Program-made: the position numbers and the translations under genes
Part shown: positions 61,188 to 64,000 of the stretch, piece after piece
How the letters are laid out: the number at the start of each line of letters is the position of its first letter
Numbering within the stretch: position 1 is the stretch's first letter
Notes under the pieces: generated by a model
Database searches by the model: none
Seen by the model: only the letters and a program-made list of their open reading frames with translations
Told to the model about the DNA's origin: nothing
Origin: Thauera sp. 2A1
GTDB taxonomy: Bacteria > Pseudomonadota > Gammaproteobacteria > Burkholderiales > Rhodocyclaceae
Length of the DNA stretch: 64,000 nt
NCBI RefSeq assembly: GCF_009469595.2
Contig: NZ_SSXV01000003.1
Span: 1-64,000, forward strand
Direction of reading: 5' to 3'

Positions 61188-61570
61188 AGTTTCACCCCGA
61201 TGATCACGGTGAGCACGAGACTCACGATCAGAACCATGCGCGCCGAGCTGCGCGCGGGCTGCAGATCGACCCCCTTGTGCAGATCCAGCAGCAGGAAACG
61301 GATGCCGGCGCAGAAGTGGTGCATGTAAGCCCACAACAGGCCGATCAGCAGCAGCTTCACCAGCGGATGCCCCACGATCGCCGCAAAGGTCTGAAAACTG
61401 TCTGCCGACCCCAGGCTCCTGTCGAGCAGGAACAGCAGGAATGGCAGCATCAGGAACAGACCTGCCCCACTGATCCGGTGAAGGATCGACACGAAACCCG
61501 GCAGCGGCAGCCGGATCTCATTCAAGGCCAGGTGCTTCGGCCTTTGCTTGCGCACTGTCACTTCTGACAT
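61181..61570 (-). CDS. sdhC: Succinate dehydrogenase cytochrome b556 subunit SdhC
   Basis: A 129-aa membrane protein with three helices. The quinone-site segment VSILHRISGAGLFLMLP and the heme His in YMHHFCAGIRFLLLDLHKG are present. ATG 61570 has a GGGGAG site; the longer open frame adds 16 unrelated residues. It is the first sdh gene and lies 124 bp behind gntR. Confidence 0.95.
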   Translation of the reverse strand: MSEVTVRKQRPKHLALNEIRLPLPGFVSILHRISGAGLFLMLPFLLFLLDRSLGSADSFQTFAAIVGHPLVKLLLIGLLWAYMHHFCAGIRFLLLDLHKGVDLQPARSSARMVLIVSLVLTVIIGVKLW

Positions 61571-61590
61571 GAAGACTCCCCTCGACATGC

Positions 61591-61608
61591 GCGGCGGACA
61601 TCCGCCGC
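61591..61608 (-). promoter_or_regulatory. Hairpin in the sdhC leader
   Basis: GCGGCGGA-TG-TCCGCCGC, a perfect 8-bp stem, about 20 nt upstream of the sdhC start on the minus strand, just before the ribosome binding site. It may influence translation. Confidence 0.35.
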
Positions 61609-61694
61609 AGACTCCCAAAAGCTCATAACCTACAATTTTAGGCTCACTCGCCTGACATCAGCCTGACGCCGGTCAACCCCTCGACCAGACGCAT

Positions 61695-62423
61695 TCAATT
61701 GAGTTCATTCAAGTAAAAGTGTTCCGCGGTCGAATACAGCCCACGCCGCCATTCGACCGGCTTGTCGCCATAGGTGTAAGTGACGCGCTCCACCGACAGC
61801 AGCGACGTCCCCTCGGCCACCTTCAGCACCTCGGCAGCGGAGCGATCCGCCGCGACAGCGCGGATGCGCTCCTGCGCACGGATCATGCGCATGCCGAAGC
61901 GGGTCTCGAACAAGCTGTACAGCGAGCCGTTCCAGTCCTGCAGGACTTCGAGATTCAAGCCCTGGAACAGGTCGCCAGGCAGGTAGATCTCGTCGATGAC
62001 GACGGGCTTGGCGCCGAACCGCAGCAGGCGCCGGATGATTATGATGGGCGCCCCCGGCTCGATGCCGAGCATGCGCGAGGCTTCCTGCCCCGCCTTCGCG
62101 CGCCAGCAGTCGAGCGGTACGCTCTGCGGATGGGACAGATTGCCATCCATCGGCACCAGGCGTAAAAAGCGGAACATCGCACGCGGGTCGTTGTGCGATG
62201 CGACGTAGGTTCCCTTGCCCTGCTTGCGCACCAGTAGATTGTCTGCCGCCATCTCGTCGATGGCCTTGCGGACCGTACCCTGGGAAACATTGAACCGCGA
62301 GGCAAGCTCCTGCTCGCTCGGAATGGCCTGGCCTGGACGCCATTCGCCCGCCTCAAGCGCCTGCAAAATCAAGGCCTTGATCTGGCGGTAAAGCGGACTG
62401 AAGGTCGGAGCGTCGTGCGACAT
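61695..62423 (-). CDS. GntR-family (HutC/UTRA) regulator of the TCA cluster
   Basis: A 242-aa regulator. The GntR winged helix is near the N-terminus (SPLYRQIKALILQALEAGEW, then PSEQELASRFNVSQGTVRKA), and the C-terminal UTRA ligand domain has GAPIIIIRRLLRFG and VERVTYTYGDKPVEWRRG. It sits upstream of sdhC on the same strand and is divergent from mdh, so control of TCA genes is inferred. ATG 62423 was chosen because ATG 62459 lies only about 12 nt from the palindrome that overlaps the presumed promoter; the longer form is possible. Confidence 0.9.
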   Translation of the reverse strand: MSHDAPTFSPLYRQIKALILQALEAGEWRPGQAIPSEQELASRFNVSQGTVRKAIDEMAADNLLVRKQGKGTYVASHNDPRAMFRFLRLVPMDGNLSHPQSVPLDCWRAKAGQEASRMLGIEPGAPIIIIRRLLRFGAKPVVIDEIYLPGDLFQGLNLEVLQDWNGSLYSLFETRFGMRMIRAQERIRAVAADRSAAEVLKVAEGTSLLSVERVTYTYGDKPVEWRRGLYSTAEHFYLNELN

Positions 62424-62471
62424 GCGCTTATTGAAACACAAATTTTTCAACACGTCCATGTCATGTCTTAT

Positions 62472-62485
62472 GTCTTATATAAGAC
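62472..62485. promoter_or_regulatory. Perfect palindrome, likely GntR operator
   Basis: GTCTTATATAAGAC is a 14-bp perfect palindrome between gntR and mdh. On the minus strand it contains TATATA, a possible -10 box of gntR, suggesting autorepression. It lies 12 nt upstream of the mdh -35 box. A partial direct repeat GTCTTAT precedes it. Confidence 0.65.
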
Positions 62486-62497
62486 CACAGACCTCAT

Positions 62498-62526
62498 TTG
62501 ACATGCGGACCCCTTGCCCATAACAT
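62498..62526 (+). promoter_or_regulatory. Sigma-70 promoter of mdh
   Basis: TTGACA (62498-62503) and TAACAT (62521-62526) are separated by exactly 17 nt. Transcription would start near 62533, giving a leader of about 114 nt before mdh. Confidence 0.75.
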
Positions 62527-62646
62527 TTCCGCGCCTCCGAGGCTGCCTGACGGGCCGCATCGCGATCCAGACGAATTCTTGCGCAATCGGCCTCATCGGC
62601 ACGCATCATCGATCAGCGAGTCAGACTTTTTTGAGGGAGTCACCAC

Positions 62647-63639
<993 letters not shown>

Positions 63640-63680
63640 TCGGGACGGCCGGCAGGCGCCGGCCTCTCGAAGCATGCAAG

Positions 63681-63708
63681 GCGCGCGGCCACGGTCGCGC
63701 GCTTTTTC
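63681..63708 (+). terminator. Terminator of mdh
   Basis: GCGCGCG and CGCGCGC arms around a short loop, followed by TTTTTCG, about 42 nt after the mdh stop. Confidence 0.8.
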
Positions 63709-63760
63709 GTTCACCGACCCGCTGCTATCCTAGCCCGCCACATCATCACATCGGCCACGC

Positions 63761-64000
63761 ATGCCGAGTTCCCGCCCCATGAACGCCACTACCGTCCATC
63801 CGCGCGATGTCCTGTTCGCCGGAGAAAAGCCCTTCCCTGCCCTGCCCGCCGTCGACCACTACGCCGGCTCGGAAAAGCTCATGCGCAAGGCTCTGGCGTT
63901 GCAGCAGGAGCTCGGCGCGATCTTCGACATCACCTGCGACTGCGAGGATGGCGCGCGCGCCGGTGCCGAAGCAGAGCACGCGCGGATGGTGGTGGACCTC
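63761..64000 (+). CDS. HpcH/HpaI aldolase/citrate lyase-family protein, N-terminal part
   Basis: The first 80 codons of a CoA-ester lyase-like enzyme, open to the window edge. DVLFAGEKPFPALPAVDHYA and FDITCDCEDGARAGAEAEHA match the start of the CitE/malyl-CoA lyase-like TIM barrel; CEDG is the Mg-binding region. ATG 63779 (MNATTVHPRD) is an alternative start. Position after mdh suggests a link to C4 or malyl/citramalyl-CoA metabolism, which is inference. The product and full length cannot be seen. Confidence 0.8.
   Translation, partial: MPSSRPMNATTVHPRDVLFAGEKPFPALPAVDHYAGSEKLMRKALALQQELGAIFDITCDCEDGARAGAEAEHARMVVDL

Overview
The window is GC-rich chromosomal DNA from a betaproteobacterium, most likely a Rhodocyclales member of the Thauera/Azoarcus type. 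This rests on the gene set: ppsA/ppsR, several DUF families typical of betaproteobacteria (DUF2863, DUF3579, DUF2788), a PHA-type phasin, an orphan PEP-CTERM protein, a type IV minor pilin operon, and a contiguous gntR-sdhCDABE-gltA-sucAB-lpd block divergent from mdh. The genus is an inference from gene content and was not tested by database search. No tRNA, rRNA or CRISPR array was recognised.

Layout, left to right. (1) 1-694: 5' part of a group II intron on the minus strand, including the first 95 codons of its reverse transcriptase, inserted directly behind the ppsA terminator. (2) 756-5798: ppsA and its divergent regulator ppsR, a DUF2863 gene and msrB. (3) 6008-8449: a complete IS66-family insertion with perfect 8-bp target duplications and a frameshifted tnpC. 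(4) 8574-11590: thiolase, a CobD/CbiB-like membrane protein and a CoA-type Nudix hydrolase, all minus. (5) 11631-19196: minor pilin/PilY1 operon (pilE-fimT-pilV-pilW-pilX-pilY1) with a retropepsin-like protease upstream. (6) 19351-20396: PEP-CTERM gene behind a consensus sigma-54 promoter, then a YjfB-like ORF. (7) 20664-21301: MntA/HepT toxin-antitoxin pair. (8) 21410-25894: yajQ, ppnP, DUF2788 and argG-argF-argD. (9) 26162-28662: DUF3579, rpsT, murJ. (10) 28811-30612: LysR regulator divergent from ferredoxin-NADP reductase. (11) 30640-39167: a compact cellulose operon (small membrane protein, bcsA, bcsB, bcsZ, bcsC) with overlapping or near-overlapping junctions. (12) 39556-45049: ettA, a DUF2249 protein with a Gly/Cys tail, a small acidic protein, lemA with two TPM-domain genes, and a phasin. 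(13) 45144-50812: mobB-moeA-moaD-moaE (molybdenum cofactor), a DinG/YoaA-type helicase, zapE. (14) 50916-62423: lpdA, sucB, sucA, gltA, sdhE, sdhB, sdhA, sdhD, sdhC and a GntR regulator, all minus. (15) 62647-64000: mdh and the start of a CitE/HpcH-type lyase.

How the genes work together. The right end carries most of the oxidative TCA cycle, and one GntR regulator sits between the sdh-gltA-odh block and divergent mdh. A perfect 14-bp palindrome overlaps the presumed gntR promoter. PpsA/PpsR at the left control the pyruvate-to-PEP step. The middle is surface biology: type IV pilus tip/minor pilins, a PEP-CTERM protein likely made under sigma-54 control, and c-di-GMP-responsive cellulose synthesis (BcsA has a PilZ domain), which together suggest an aggregating or floc/biofilm lifestyle. 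Mobile and repetitive DNA is limited to the group II intron, the IS66 copy and a family of about 24-bp REP-like palindromic units in intergenic gaps.
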